This document shows positions 1 through 8,172 of a stretch of 64,000 nucleotides of DNA, one piece after another. Location: NCBI RefSeq assembly GCF_026967935.1, contig NZ_JAPVBL010000002.1, positions 574,969 to 638,968 on the forward strand, written 5' to 3'. How positions within the stretch are numbered: position 1 is the first letter of the stretch; every line of letters begins with the position of its first letter. Source of the stretch: Modestobacter sp. VKM Ac-2982. GTDB taxonomy: Bacteria; Actinomycetota; Actinomycetes; Mycobacteriales; Geodermatophilaceae. The translations under genes and the position numbers were made by a program. Below the pieces are notes generated by a model. It searched no databases. It was not told the DNA's origin and saw only the letters and a program-made list of their open reading frames with translations.

Positions 1-793
1 CAGCCTCGATGGCCTGAGCGAAGTTGAACCGAAACATAACTGGCCCGTAAAGCGTCTCGTCGTCCATCGACGTTGCGGACCGCGCCCGAGTGAGCCGCGG
101 AGTGGCGGTCATGAAGACCCGCTTCCGCGCCCGAATGCGGTCGGCATCCAGGATGAGCTGGAACGCTGGGGCGGCGTGCCCGGCGGTGCGGTGTGCCTCG
201 TCGGCGAGTGCCAGGTCGAAGGTGGGCGCGCCCATCGCCTGCGCTTCGGCGACTACGGCAGCGGAGTGGTAGGTGGCGAATACGACCGTCCGGCCACCAC
301 GCCGTCGGCTGGTCAGGTGCCCAGCGACAACTTCCGGCTGGGTGCTGACCGGTGCCGGGATGTCGGCGACAGAGACCGACGTCTCGACGTCGGTGACCGT
401 GTCATCGGAGCAGACCGCGATTGCGGAGAACCAGCTTAGTGAGTGCTGACGCCATTCTCGCAAGGTTTGCGCGAGCAGGGAGAGGCTAGGCACCAGGACG
501 AGGACCAGTTCGGTTTCCAGCGCCTCAGCCAGCCGCAGGGCGGTCAGGGTCTTGCCTGTACCGCAGGCCATGTGCAACTGCCCGCGATCGTGGTGGGAGA
601 GGGTCTTGGTGGCGGCTGAGATGGCCGCGAGCTGGTGTGGACGAAGTTGAATGCACGCATTGACGTCGAGGGCAGTCTCCGAGAGCTCGGGGTCGACGTT
701 CGTCGGTACAGAGGTGTTGGTCAACGAATGCTCCAGGGGCTTGTGGGTCTTGGCTCCCTGGAAGGTGCGGGGCTGCGCGGAGAGCGCAGTCAA
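1..793 (-). CDS. Superfamily 2 DEAD/DEAH-type helicase, N-terminal part (runs off the window)
   Basis: The visible 264 codons are the first part of an ATP-dependent DNA/RNA helicase or the helicase subunit of a restriction-like system; the 3' end lies before the window. Reading the minus strand, LRPHQLAAI (near 620-650) opens the helicase core, Walker A is MACGTGKT (near 551-575), motif II is DEAH within LADEAHR (near 196-212), and motif III is FMTATPR (near 100-120). The reading frame is open from an in-frame stop at 794-796, and the first usable codon is TTG at 791-793, which is a poor start. The 5' end may therefore have been cut off by the adjacent IS256-type remnant. Family-level function is clear; the partner system is not visible. 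Confidence 0.8.
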   Translation of the reverse strand, partial: MTALSAQPRTFQGAKTHKPLEHSLTNTSVPTNVDPELSETALDVNACIQLRPHQLAAISAATKTLSHHDRGQLHMACGTGKTLTALRLAEALETELVLVLVPSLSLLAQTLREWRQHSLSWFSAIAVCSDDTVTDVETSVSVADIPAPVSTQPEVVAGHLTSRRRGGRTVVFATYHSAAVVAEAQAMGAPTFDLALADEAHRTAGHAAPAFQLILDADRIRARKRVFMTATPRLTRARSATSMDDETLYGPVMFRFNFAQAIEA

Positions 794-950
794 CTACTGG
801 TGATTTGTGCCACATCCGGTCGTTCGCTGAGTGGCGTCTACCGAGGTGGTGTGCCAACGGGCCGGGTGAGGGCGTCGGCGTAGAGGTGTAGGTGGCCACC
901 GCGTGATTCTTCGGACTGAGTTCCCACTCAAGATCGAGGAGTTCCACGCG

Positions 951-1531
951 ATGACCGCTGCCCCCTTGATCGACCCTGCCCGCTTCCTGCACGAGCAGTT
1001 GGAGCAGGCCAGTCCCGACTTGCTGCGTTCGATGCTGACCACGTACATCGACGCGGTGACGAGCGCCGAGGCCGACGCTGTCTGCCGCGCCGAGTACGGC
1101 GCCCGCTCGGCCGAGCGGGCCAACGTCCGCAAGGGCTACCGGCACCGGGACTTCGACACTCGCGCCGGCACCCTGGACGCCGCGATCCCCAAGCTGCGTT
1201 CGGCAGCTACTTCCCGGACTGGCTGCTGGAGCGGCGCCGCCGGGCGGAGCGCGCGCTGACCACTGTGGTCGCGACCTGCTATCTGCTGGGCGTCTCGACC
1301 CGGCGGATGGAGAAGCTGGTCGAGAGCTTGGGGATCACCCGCCCGTCGAAGTCCCAGGTCAGCGGGATGGCCAGGGACCTGGACACGCAGGTCGCCGACT
1401 TTCGCCACCGCCCCCTCGACGAGGGGCCTTGCGCGTTCCTGGCTGCCGACGCGCTCGTGCTCAAGGTCCGCGGGGGCGGCCGCGTGGTCAACGTGCACGC
1501 TCTGGTCGCCTCGGGGTGAACGCCGACGGGC
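951..1531 (+). pseudogene. IS256/Mutator-family transposase remnant, frameshifted and 3'-truncated
   Basis: The first 84 codons from ATG 951 (MTAAPLIDPARFL...) are typical of the N-terminus of an IS256-family DDE transposase. After PKLR the frame shifts near 1200: SYFPDWLLERRRRAERALT and the following 'TCYLLGVSTRRMEKLV' continue in another frame up to about 1518. A second indel near 1515 breaks the usual VASGVNADG segment, and homology then stops. The catalytic core (two of the three acidic residues) and C-terminus are missing, so it cannot transpose. It marks an old insertion between the truncated helicase and the next gene. No clear terminal inverted repeat was recognised. Confidence 0.85.
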
Positions 1532-1557
1532 CTTCCGTGGACGCACGTGAGCGGACC

Positions 1558-1586
1558 GTTTCGTCGACGACACGCATCGACGAAAC
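1558..1586. repeat. 29-nt near-palindrome, copy 1 (second copy at 46485-46513)
   Basis: Arms GTTTCGTCGACG and CATCGACGAAAC flank a 5-nt centre, so 11 of 12 arm positions pair. A nearly identical palindrome with perfect 12-nt arms occurs at 46485-46513. It lies just downstream of the transposase remnant. There is no T-run as in an intrinsic terminator. It could be a recombination or protein-binding site, or a hairpin. Confidence 0.7.
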
Positions 1587-1603
1587 CTAAGTTGGGCGGG
1601 GGC

Positions 1604-2359
1604 TCAGGCGCGGGGCAGCCAAGTCCATAAGGCGACGTCGAGCACGCGCAACGGCACCGCGTCGCAGCGCACCCTGTGCGTGGTCTGCACCTGCTCGGTG
1701 AGCTCATCGAGCCGATGAAGAATGTCCGGCTCCCCGATCAGGAACGCGAACACCTGCCAGTCGACCCGGCGGGTTCCGTACCGCCGGAGTGGGGTGCCGT
1801 ACAGGCCCAGTCCCTTGCAGACCACGCGGTCACGCACCGGGAACAACCGAGGGCGCTTGCGGGTGCACAGCTTGGCCGAAGTCACCCACGGATTGGGTGC
1901 GGCCACCCACGGGTCGCAGCACCCGGCATGGATGGCCTGCGCCAGTGCCTCCATCGCTTCGAATGTCGAGCGGTCCGCGGCGGCGAGGTCGGCATCGGTC
2001 GGTAGCCCGGCCAGGGCCTCGTCGATGCCCGCCCGGATGGCGGAGTCGGACAGCAACCGGCGGGTGATCAGCGCCCCCACGGGCGCATTGAGCACCGTCA
2101 GCGCGTGCAGGTCAGCTGCGGTGATGGTGGACGGGGCGACCGGGGGCAGTTCGAGGAACGTCGTGCCAGCGCCCCGCCTGGCCGGGTCGTAGTGCCCCGC
2201 GAGCCGCTCGGTGGCCGGGCGGGCGGTGTCATCGGAGAGCGCTTCGGTGGCCACCCGCCGCGCGTCCTCCAGCTCACTGGGTTCCGGCCGCGGCCAGTCT
2301 TCGGGAACCTCGGGTGGGGGAGGGGTGGTCACGGCGCTGGACCGTAGCGGGCCCACCAC
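1604..2359 (-). CDS. DUF6308-like hypothetical protein
   Basis: About 251 residues of unknown function. Visible features are a Pro/Glu-rich start (TPPPPEVPEDW), an alpha-helical middle (ALAGLPTDADLAAADRSTFE), and the block CTRKRPRLFPVRDRVVC near the C-terminal third, which recalls the DUF6308 group of actinobacterial proteins; a search would be needed to confirm this. The start is uncertain: GTG codons at 2357-2359, 2354-2356 and 2330-2332 are all in frame and none has a strong ribosome-binding site. The gene is divergent from, and almost touches, the PD-(D/E)XK-like gene starting at 2361, so the two probably share a regulatory region. Confidence 0.6.
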   Translation of the reverse strand: MVGPLRSSAVTTPPPPEVPEDWPRPEPSELEDARRVATEALSDDTARPATERLAGHYDPARRGAGTTFLELPPVAPSTITAADLHALTVLNAPVGALITRRLLSDSAIRAGIDEALAGLPTDADLAAADRSTFEAMEALAQAIHAGCCDPWVAAPNPWVTSAKLCTRKRPRLFPVRDRVVCKGLGLYGTPLRRYGTRRVDWQVFAFLIGEPDILHRLDELTEQVQTTHRVRCDAVPLRVLDVALWTWLPRA

Positions 2360-2360
2360 G

Positions 2361-3368
2361 ATGGTCCTGGTATGCGGGGCGGTCGGGGCGTCGGGGGGAG
2401 GGCAGGTGCGGCCGGTGTTGGACGATGCTGCGGTGATCGACTGGCCGGGGGTCTGGGCTGCGGTGGCGGCGCGGGTAGCGGCGCATCGGGCGGCCGGCCG
2501 CGGACACCTGCTGACCGAGGACACTGTGCGGCTGGAGACGGTGCTGGTGCTTGAGCAGTTCGGTGTCGCACCGGGCCGGCTGGCCGCCGAGGTGCCCGCG
2601 CCGGAGCTCGCCGGCGGCAAGCTCGACCTGGCCGTGGACTTCCCCGGCGGCGCCGTCGTGGAGCTGAAGTACCCGCGGGACAGTCGCACCGGCTTCTCTC
2701 CGGACACGATGACCTTCGGCGAGCTGCTGCGTGACTTCCTGCGCGTGGCCGCCGTGCCGGCCGGTGACCGGTGGGTGGTGCAGCTGCTCAACGACCGGCT
2801 CGTCCGCTACGTGGCCAGCGCCGGCCTCCGGCACGGGCTCGGCTGGGCCGAGTCCGTGGGCGGCACGGTGACGCTGCCCGCCGCGGCGCTGTCCGCGCTG
2901 CCGGTGACGGCCGCCCGCGCGATCGGTACCGCCGCGGTTCCCGGCACCGTGACGGCCACCTGCGCCGTCCTCGAGCCGGTCGGTGACGGGCTGAGCCTGT
3001 ACGCGTTCCGGGTCGACGCGCTGCCCGTCAGCGTCTCGCCCGTCGACGCGCCGAGCACCGGCGCCGGGGGCACCGTGCCGCCGCCTGCCGAGGCGGTGTC
3101 CGTCGATGCTGCACCGAGCCGCGCGACGCGGGACGGGGCGCGCGTGGAGATCCTCGCCTCCGCCCGCGCCGTCGTCGCGCGCAGCGGGCAGGAGGCCTTC
3201 ACGATGCCGGAGGTCATCGCGGAGATGCGTCGCCGCGGCACCGGCTACGCCGACAGCACCATCCGCACGATGATCGCTGCGCACCTGTGCGCCGATGCCA
3301 CCGGCGAGGGCGTTGCAAGCTACGCCGACTTCACTCGAGCCGGCCGGGGGCAGTACCGCTTCAACTGA
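2361..3368 (+). CDS. Putative PD-(D/E)XK-fold protein with C-terminal winged-helix (DUF7669-like) domain
   Basis: 335 residues. Residues about 85-105 contain KLDLAVDF followed by VVELKYPRDSRTGF, i.e. an Asp (about 89) and a Glu-x-Lys (101-103) in the spacing of PD-(D/E)XK nuclease-like folds. After a Pro/Ala-rich linker (about 225-260), the last ~75 residues form a winged-helix-like module (EAFTMPEVIAEMRRRG ... YADSTIRTMIAAHL) similar to DUF7669. The combination suggests a DNA-binding nuclease or a degenerate relative; catalytic competence is not shown. ATG 2361 is the first good start in this frame; GTG 2415 is an alternative that would keep both domains. It is divergent from the DUF6308-like gene. 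Confidence 0.65.
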   Translation: MVLVCGAVGASGGGQVRPVLDDAAVIDWPGVWAAVAARVAAHRAAGRGHLLTEDTVRLETVLVLEQFGVAPGRLAAEVPAPELAGGKLDLAVDFPGGAVVELKYPRDSRTGFSPDTMTFGELLRDFLRVAAVPAGDRWVVQLLNDRLVRYVASAGLRHGLGWAESVGGTVTLPAAALSALPVTAARAIGTAAVPGTVTATCAVLEPVGDGLSLYAFRVDALPVSVSPVDAPSTGAGGTVPPPAEAVSVDAAPSRATRDGARVEILASARAVVARSGQEAFTMPEVIAEMRRRGTGYADSTIRTMIAAHLCADATGEGVASYADFTRAGRGQYRFN

Positions 3369-3410
3369 ACTCACGGGCGTGATGTCGGTGGTCGCTCGTA
3401 GCCTGCCCCC

Positions 3411-3548
3411 GTGACCGTCGAGCCGACCTCAGACGACGCCGAGCTCGCTCGGCGCATCGCTGACACTGAGACGCTGATGCGCGCCGCCGGTCTCGTCCCC
3501 GAGGCGTTCTGGCCCGTCGAGGATGACCACGAGCAGGAGCAGCGGTGA
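3411..3548 (+). CDS. Small hypothetical protein (45 aa)
   Basis: GTG start at 3411, product VTVEPTSDDAELARRIADTE..., acidic, one predicted helix, no recognised domain. Its TGA stop overlaps the GTG start of the next small reading frame by four bases, an arrangement typical of translational coupling in actinobacterial accessory DNA. It lies about 40 bases after the PD-(D/E)XK-like gene and could belong to the same transcript. No function can be inferred. Confidence 0.4.
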   Translation: MTVEPTSDDAELARRIADTETLMRAAGLVPEAFWPVEDDHEQEQR

Positions 3549-3961
3549 CAACACCGCGTAGGCCAGCCGGTCATGACATCTTCACCGGCGTCATCGACGG
3601 CCTCACCGCCACGCTGCGCGAGCTCACCGCCGCGGACGGCGACCGCCAGCATCTGCTGGAGCAGTGACTCGCTGCCGTGGCCGAGCTGCAGCGGCAGCTA
3701 CGCGCGACAGCAGCGTCGCTGCACACCGCTGAGGAGGTCGTAGCTCGGTAGAAGGCGCTGCTGGAGACGGCTACGGAGATGATCGAGGAGGCCCGCCGCT
3801 GGGCGCGGTCGCTGTGGGACGACGGGCCGGCGTCGGAGGAGCCGACGGTGCTGAACCAGCCGGAGTTCGCGCCGGCGTGGCTGACCGCCGACGGCGCCCG
3901 GCACACCGCGCGCCCCGCCGCGCACTCCGGGAGGCCTCCAACCGGCCGTGGCAGCGCGTGA
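3545..3961 (+). pseudogene. Small alpha-helical hypothetical gene with two in-frame stops
   Basis: The frame starting at GTG 3545 gives a plausible 40-residue peptide ending at TGA 3665-3667. The same frame then continues with coding-like, helical sequence (LAAVAELQRQLRATAASLHT), a TAG at about 3750, and further coding-like sequence (EMIEEARRWARSLWDDGP) to a stop at 3959-3961. This pattern fits one ~138-codon gene broken by two nonsense changes; separate tiny genes are the alternative. No domain was recognised. Confidence 0.4.
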
Positions 3962-4067
3962 GCTGCGGCTGGCGGCGCTCGACCGGTTGATAGGTGAGGT
4001 CGAGGACGAATGGGGTCCGCTCACTGCGGAGGAGATGGCCGCCGCTGTCCGGCGGTTGCGGCCCTAG
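3948..4067 (+). CDS. Small antitoxin-like hypothetical protein (39 aa)
   Basis: GTG at 3948 to TAG at 4065-4067. The product (AALDRLIGEVEDEWGPLTAEE...) resembles the helical tail seen in some type II antitoxins (LDxLIxExExxxGPLT/I pattern). A similar stretch, LDELLAEFEAKHAPIGAAEM, sits inside the larger protein at 20527-21408. It overlaps the tail of the preceding broken frame. No toxin partner is visible next to it, so the antitoxin idea is only a resemblance. Confidence 0.35.
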   Translation: MAARELRLAALDRLIGEVEDEWGPLTAEEMAAAVRRLRP

Positions 4068-4170
4068 GCCGTCGATCGAAGGGCGGTACCGGCGGGGCCG
4101 CCGGTGTGTGCGGTGCACCATCTTGCCGCTCCTACCTGGACTCGCCGGCGGCTACGGCTACCTTCGGCCC

Positions 4171-4974
4171 ATGCGGGGGAGAGGGCTGCTTGCGGTGGCG
4201 GCCGTCTTGGTCGTCGTCGGGGCCTGCAACGACGACGCCGACGACTCCGAGCCAGCGGCCGAGGTGCGTTCGGCCTCGTCCACTTCGGCCCCGTCGGAGT
4301 CGCCGTCCGCAAGCTCAGCGCCGTCGCGCTCGCCCTCCGCATCGGCCGCTCCGAGCCCCTCGGCCGCACCGAAGCCTTCGACACCACCGCCTCCGCCACC
4401 GGTGACCGTGCAGCCCTTCGCGTTCGTGACCGATGTCGAAGACGAACCGCTTCAGGCCCCGCTGCCCGACCTGCCAACTACACCCGGCGCTTCCGCAACG
4501 CTGACCATCAGCGCCGGCTGGGCCGGTGGTCTGCAGACGTCGGAACCGCAGGCCGCTCCGTTCGTCCGGTGCCAGGTCATCCATGCGACTCCACGGATGG
4601 GCGGTGACCGCCTCTGGTACGAGGTCAGCTCCAACGGCGAGTTCTCGCAGTTCGTCGACGTCGGCGAGTACTACGTCAGCATCGTCCGCCGCGCCGGCAG
4701 CGGGGACCGGCCGATCGAGACCGAGGTCAAGCTCTGGAGTAGGACGGCCACCGACGAGCACTACGAGATGTGGGACAGCACCGGGGTCGTCGACCTCGAC
4801 GAGCAGCAGATCTCCGTCGCAGCCTCACCGGACAACCGCATGTTCGCCTTCTCGGCGGTCACGGTTCCGATGACCTACCACTGGACGATCGACCCGGACG
4901 CCGCGGTCACCTGGGCCCTCGTGCAAGGGACCGTGGCGTGCCCGGTGTCGCCCGGCGCCATCCCGGGCGTCTAG
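4171..4974 (+). CDS. Secreted lipoprotein, unknown function
   Basis: 267 residues. A signal peptide (MRGRGLLAVAAVLVVVGAC) ends in a lipobox-like VVGAC, so Cys19 is the predicted lipidation site and the protein should sit on the outer face of the membrane. Residues about 30-80 form a Ser/Ala/Pro linker typical of cell-wall-spanning actinobacterial lipoproteins. The C-terminal ~190 residues form a globular domain without a family I recognise. ATG 4171 is chosen because it starts the signal peptide directly; the open frame upstream lacks one. Confidence 0.75.
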   Translation: MRGRGLLAVAAVLVVVGACNDDADDSEPAAEVRSASSTSAPSESPSASSAPSRSPSASAAPSPSAAPKPSTPPPPPPVTVQPFAFVTDVEDEPLQAPLPDLPTTPGASATLTISAGWAGGLQTSEPQAAPFVRCQVIHATPRMGGDRLWYEVSSNGEFSQFVDVGEYYVSIVRRAGSGDRPIETEVKLWSRTATDEHYEMWDSTGVVDLDEQQISVAASPDNRMFAFSAVTVPMTYHWTIDPDAAVTWALVQGTVACPVSPGAIPGV

Positions 4975-5032
4975 CCGGGTGGGCTGGGATCCGATGTTCG
5001 GCGATGGGACAGATGCCGATGGAGGGTCTGGG

Positions 5033-5614
5033 GTGAGCTCAGCGGAAGAGACGGCGCAGTGGTTCGTCGACGTCTGGGCTGACGAGGTCCGCGGGCGGGT
5101 TCGCGATGTACGGGAGGACCGCAAGCGGTTCGACGACCTCGACCACGCCTACGAACGCGGCGAGTGGACCATCACGGAGAGGGACCTGCTCACGCGCGGG
5201 CAGCAGTTGTGGGTAGCGCAGCATCATCTCGTGTGGGCCACGAATCAGCTGGAGCAGTGGGTTCGCCGCCTGGCTCGCGAACGAGGCAAGCCGGAGGCGG
5301 AGCCGGACCCGGTGCTCACAGCACTCCGTGATGCCCTTGAGCACCTTGACGACGCGGTCCTCGACGAGGACATCGCATCAGCGGGCCCCGGCAAGGGGAA
5401 CCGTGCCCTGCGCAGGCTGCCGGGGAGTCAGTTGTACATCGGCACCTTCGGGAGCCATCGCATGTTCGGCCTGGTCGACCCGGAGGACATCGAACGCCGA
5501 GCCCTCGCCATCGTCACGACCGCCGACCGTCTTGAGCAGCAGGCCGAGGACTACGTCCACGACCTGATGGCTCGCGGCGAATGGCCGCCGGGGGACGGCG
5601 ACGTCGACGAGTAG
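5033..5614 (+). CDS. Hypothetical protein, mostly alpha-helical
   Basis: 193 residues from GTG 5033, which has a GGAGGG ribosome-binding site 9-10 bases upstream; an in-frame GTG at 4979 would add 18 low-complexity residues. The sequence is rich in charged helices (AEETAQWFVDVWADEVRGRV and later ADRLEQQAEDYVHDLMA) and has no signal peptide or membrane segment. No domain was recognised. It follows the lipoprotein gene by 58 bases in the same direction and may be co-transcribed. Confidence 0.6.
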   Translation: MSSAEETAQWFVDVWADEVRGRVRDVREDRKRFDDLDHAYERGEWTITERDLLTRGQQLWVAQHHLVWATNQLEQWVRRLARERGKPEAEPDPVLTALRDALEHLDDAVLDEDIASAGPGKGNRALRRLPGSQLYIGTFGSHRMFGLVDPEDIERRALAIVTTADRLEQQAEDYVHDLMARGEWPPGDGDVDE

Positions 5615-5641
5615 GAGTGACCCATCGGCTGAACGGGCAAG

Positions 5642-6247
5642 TCAGCGGGTGTCGTCCCAGCGCGCCAGCAGCCTCCTCGCTGCGCCCAGCTCCTCCTCGA
5701 GCCTTGCCCGAGCGTGAGGACGCAGCGTGGTTGCGCGGCCCAGCTGCCGCTCGATGCTGACGATCCGCGCTCGCAACCGCCGCACTCCCGACTGCTTGTC
5801 CTGAGTGCTCAACCGGCGCGGCGTCGGAGACGTCTGCGCACGGGCCTGCGTTGATGACGTCTTCGGCGCGGCGGCTGGCGGTGCGACGTGCTTGTTCCTT
5901 CGCCGACGGTCATCGAGCCGCGCCTTGGCCTGGAGTCCGCGCGACCGGAGCTTGTGCAGGGGACTGCCGGCGGGGACCGGAGTGCTCAGTGGTGGCTGCC
6001 CGGCGGCCTTCAGCGCTGCGGCGACCTCGGCTATGATCCGCCAGTCCGGGGCGCAGACCTGGCACAGCTTGCTGCGCCCGCTCTCGGGGACGGCCGCCCT
6101 CCGGCCGCAGACCCTGCATTGCTCCCCGGGGCGGGTCGTGTAGTTGATGTCGTCTCCCGGCCGTCGCAGCCGTTCGCTCGCGCCCGACGGTTTGAGACGG
6201 ACCTGCCCTGGACTGACACCGCCTGCGGTAAGCCTGACGCGCCCCAT
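5642..6247 (-). CDS. Hypothetical protein with a CxxC zinc-ribbon-like motif
   Basis: 201 residues from ATG 6247 (AGGAGG lies about 12 bases upstream; GTG 6274 is an alternative). Two Cys pairs, CRVCGRR and CQVCAPDW, about 18 residues apart near residues 45-70, suggest a small zinc ribbon. The rest is very basic and Ala/Arg-rich, with a long C-terminal helical region (RRLRARIVSIERQLGRATTL) that could form a coiled coil. A nucleic-acid-binding role is plausible but not shown. Confidence 0.55.
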   Translation of the reverse strand: MGRVRLTAGGVSPGQVRLKPSGASERLRRPGDDINYTTRPGEQCRVCGRRAAVPESGRSKLCQVCAPDWRIIAEVAAALKAAGQPPLSTPVPAGSPLHKLRSRGLQAKARLDDRRRRNKHVAPPAAAPKTSSTQARAQTSPTPRRLSTQDKQSGVRRLRARIVSIERQLGRATTLRPHARARLEEELGAARRLLARWDDTR

Positions 6248-6333
6248 CCCCGGGATACTGCCTCCTGCCGTCACGCCCTGGCGTCACCTGGAGGGGCGAG
6301 ATGTGTCAGTTCGTCGGCCCGTGGTCCGGCGAG

Positions 6334-7065
6334 CTACCACAGGCTGACGTCGACGGTCAGGGGTGCGTGGTCACTGCGCCACTTCGCCGCGGGGGAGACC
6401 CACTGCTCGTTCCCCCCCGACGACCACGTCGTCGATGCGCCAGCCGACGGGTACGAAGCAGTAGTCGAGGTGGTGCGGCGAATGCTGTCGGTACAGGTTG
6501 TAGTGGGTCGGCTCGGTCTCCTCACCGTGCATCTCGCCGCGGTGGGCGTGGCAAGCGGAGACGTAGCCATGGCCAGACAGCGCCTTCACGGTCGGGGCGA
6601 AGTCCGCGTCCCATTCCGCACGTCGAACTTCACGTTCTTGTTGAGGTCGCCGGCCAGCACTGCGTTGCCTCCAGCGAACAGCTCCGCATACCGGGACAGG
6701 GCGGTGATGACTGCGTCGGAGGCTTCCGCTTCGGGGTCTCCCTGGCGGCTCATCGTGTACGTGTCGCACGTCGCGAAGAGGGCGAACGCCTCCGGGCCGG
6801 TGACCTCCAGTGGCAGCACCCAGTGCAGCCCGGGGAAGTAGGTCTCGGCCACCCGCAGTCGGTAGTCCCCGAACGCGGCCACCAGTAGCCCTCGGTGCTT
6901 ATCGCTTCCGATCCACTGCGCCTGGTCCGGTAGTGGCACGCCCTTGGCGCGCAGCACCGCTGGGCAGGCAGCCTCTTGGACGACGAGGATGTCGGGCGCC
7001 AGGTCGATGACCGGGTCCCACTTGCTGTGGAGCGCCTTTGCGCAGTTCCAGCTGAGCAGCCTCAT
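6334..7065 (-). pseudogene. Endonuclease/exonuclease/phosphatase (EEP) family gene with two frameshifts
   Basis: The first ~150 codons start MRLLSWNCAKALHSKWDPVI, the EEP-fold signature (Asn near the start and Glu in VVQEAACP), and reach the GDLNKNVKF catalytic block. The frame then changes near 6615, continuing as WDADFAPTVKALSGHGYVSA to LDYCFVPVGWRIDDVVVGG, and changes again near 6415 at a run of seven Cs. The last segment is SDHAPLTVDVSLW with the conserved SDHAP. All catalytic blocks exist but in three frames. Either the gene is dead or the C7 run hides a sequencing error; two separate shifts favour decay. The intact protein would be ~240 residues, a normal size for the family. Confidence 0.8.
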
Positions 7066-7119
7066 GAATGGTCTCGTCGACGGCCGGCGCCGGAACGAGT
7101 CCGCCTCCGGTGAAGCTGA

Positions 7120-7536
7120 TCAGCCATCGGCTGGGGTTGCCCGCCGCCACCGCACCGGCCGCTCGTCTCGAACGCGCACGAGGTAGTTCAGCTCCTCAAG
7201 GCGCTTCAGGATGTTGGTCGCGTTCGACGGCGTGTACTCCAGAGCCTGTGCCACCTCGCTGGCCGCCAGCCCGAGCTCCGCGCCCAGGCCGCTGAGATCG
7301 AGGACCGCCATCTGTCGCTCACCGAGCGGTTGGGCCCGCCGGATGTCGACGGGCGCCGGCCCCGGCGGCGCGGCCGCGCGGTCCGCGGCCTGCTCGCCCA
7401 CGTGAAGTGCGCGCAGCCTCCCCGACAGCCGCATCAGTACGCGCGCGCCCTCGTCCAAAGCGTCCGCGAACGCCGCATCCCGCTCACGGTCAGCCGGCAC
7501 GGCTTCAGAGTTCACTCTTGCCACACTTGCCAACAT
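7120..7536 (-). CDS. Winged-helix (MarR-like) DNA-binding protein
   Basis: 138 residues. The C-terminal half (LGLAASEVAQALEYTPSNAT then NILKRLEELNYLVRVRDERP) is a winged helix-turn-helix: helix, recognition helix and a basic wing. The N-terminal half is helical and may dimerise. Start ATG 7536 lies inside a cluster of CTTGCC/GGCAAG half-sites (7517-7573), which suggests autoregulation. The broken EEP gene follows on the same strand 54 bases downstream, so the two probably formed an operon. Confidence 0.65.
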   Translation of the reverse strand: MLASVARVNSEAVPADRERDAAFADALDEGARVLMRLSGRLRALHVGEQAADRAAAPPGPAPVDIRRAQPLGERQMAVLDLSGLGAELGLAASEVAQALEYTPSNATNILKRLEELNYLVRVRDERPVRWRRATPADG

Positions 7537-7573
7537 GGCCTGCTATCTCGGCAAGTGGAGGCCGCTTGGCAAG
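7517..7573. promoter_or_regulatory. Nested CTTGCC/GGCAAG inverted half-sites (probable operator)
   Basis: CTTGCC occurs at 7517-7522 and 7526-7531, and its reverse complement GGCAAG at 7550-7555 and 7568-7573. The inner pair extends to ACTTGCC...GGCAAGT with an 18-base spacer. The cluster covers the start codon (7534-7536) and immediate upstream region of the winged-helix gene. A dimeric or tetrameric repressor site is the simplest explanation; which protein binds is inferred. Confidence 0.5.
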
Positions 7574-7603
7574 AAATGTCACCCGCAAGTCTCGGACTGA
7601 CAC

Positions 7604-7756
7604 TTGGACGAGTCTCGCCACATCGCCCGCGAGCTGGGTGCCTCCCACCGGACGGTGCGCCGGCTCCTCGACGAGGCAGCCGTCCCGCGTCGTCGGCCGG
7701 GGTGGCCGCACACTGGGCAGCCCGGTGCTGCTCCAGGTGCGGGAGCCGTGCGCTGA
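7604..7756 (+). pseudogene. Helix-turn-helix fragment (resolvase/transposase-type tail)
   Basis: Fifty codons ending at TGA 7754-7756 encode SRHIARELGASHRTVRRLLD, a textbook HTH, followed by a basic, proline-rich tail. An in-frame stop just upstream and only a TTG as start indicate a 5'-truncated remnant. Similar HTH blocks occur in intact genes at 24745-25038 and 28947-29285. Confidence 0.45.
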
Positions 7757-8172
7757 GCGACTACCGATGTGGGAGACGAGCTCGACCCCTCGACGGACCT
7801 CTTCCGGCCGATCTGACCGGTCCCGGGGTGCGGAACCTGTTCGAGGGCCCGGGGCGGCAGCTGATCGACGAGCTCGCCGAGCAGCTGGACGCGGTGGTGC
7901 GCCCGGCGGGGTAGGCGTTCACCGGGAGCACCACGACGCACCACGACGGCCGCACCACGTCAGCCGGCCCACTACGGCAGTGCGCCGCACCCCGGCCGGC
8001 AGGTCGAGCGCGCACAGTCCGCAAGGTCCCCTACTGCTGGTTAGCCGGTCCTGGTACGGGCCGTTCGTCCGATCGGTCCCCGCCACGCGCACGCGTCTCT
8101 CCGCCGCATAGCTCCCTTGGTGTCCGGTCGGCGAGCGCCCCGTCCGTCAGTGCCGTCGGGTAGGCAGACGGC
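7757..8172. other. Stretch without a convincing gene
   Basis: Only a short in-frame tail (LFEGPGRQLIDELAEQLDAV, ending at 7914) looks coding and may be the end of a lost gene. The rest up to the small gene at 8173 shows no clear gene, repeat or hairpin. Confidence 0.3.

Noticed and set aside
1604-2791. A 395-codon minus-strand frame covering the DUF6308-like gene
   Set aside because: Its first ~140 codons are Arg/Ser/Thr-rich shadow of the PD-(D/E)XK-like gene; only the part below 2359 looks real.
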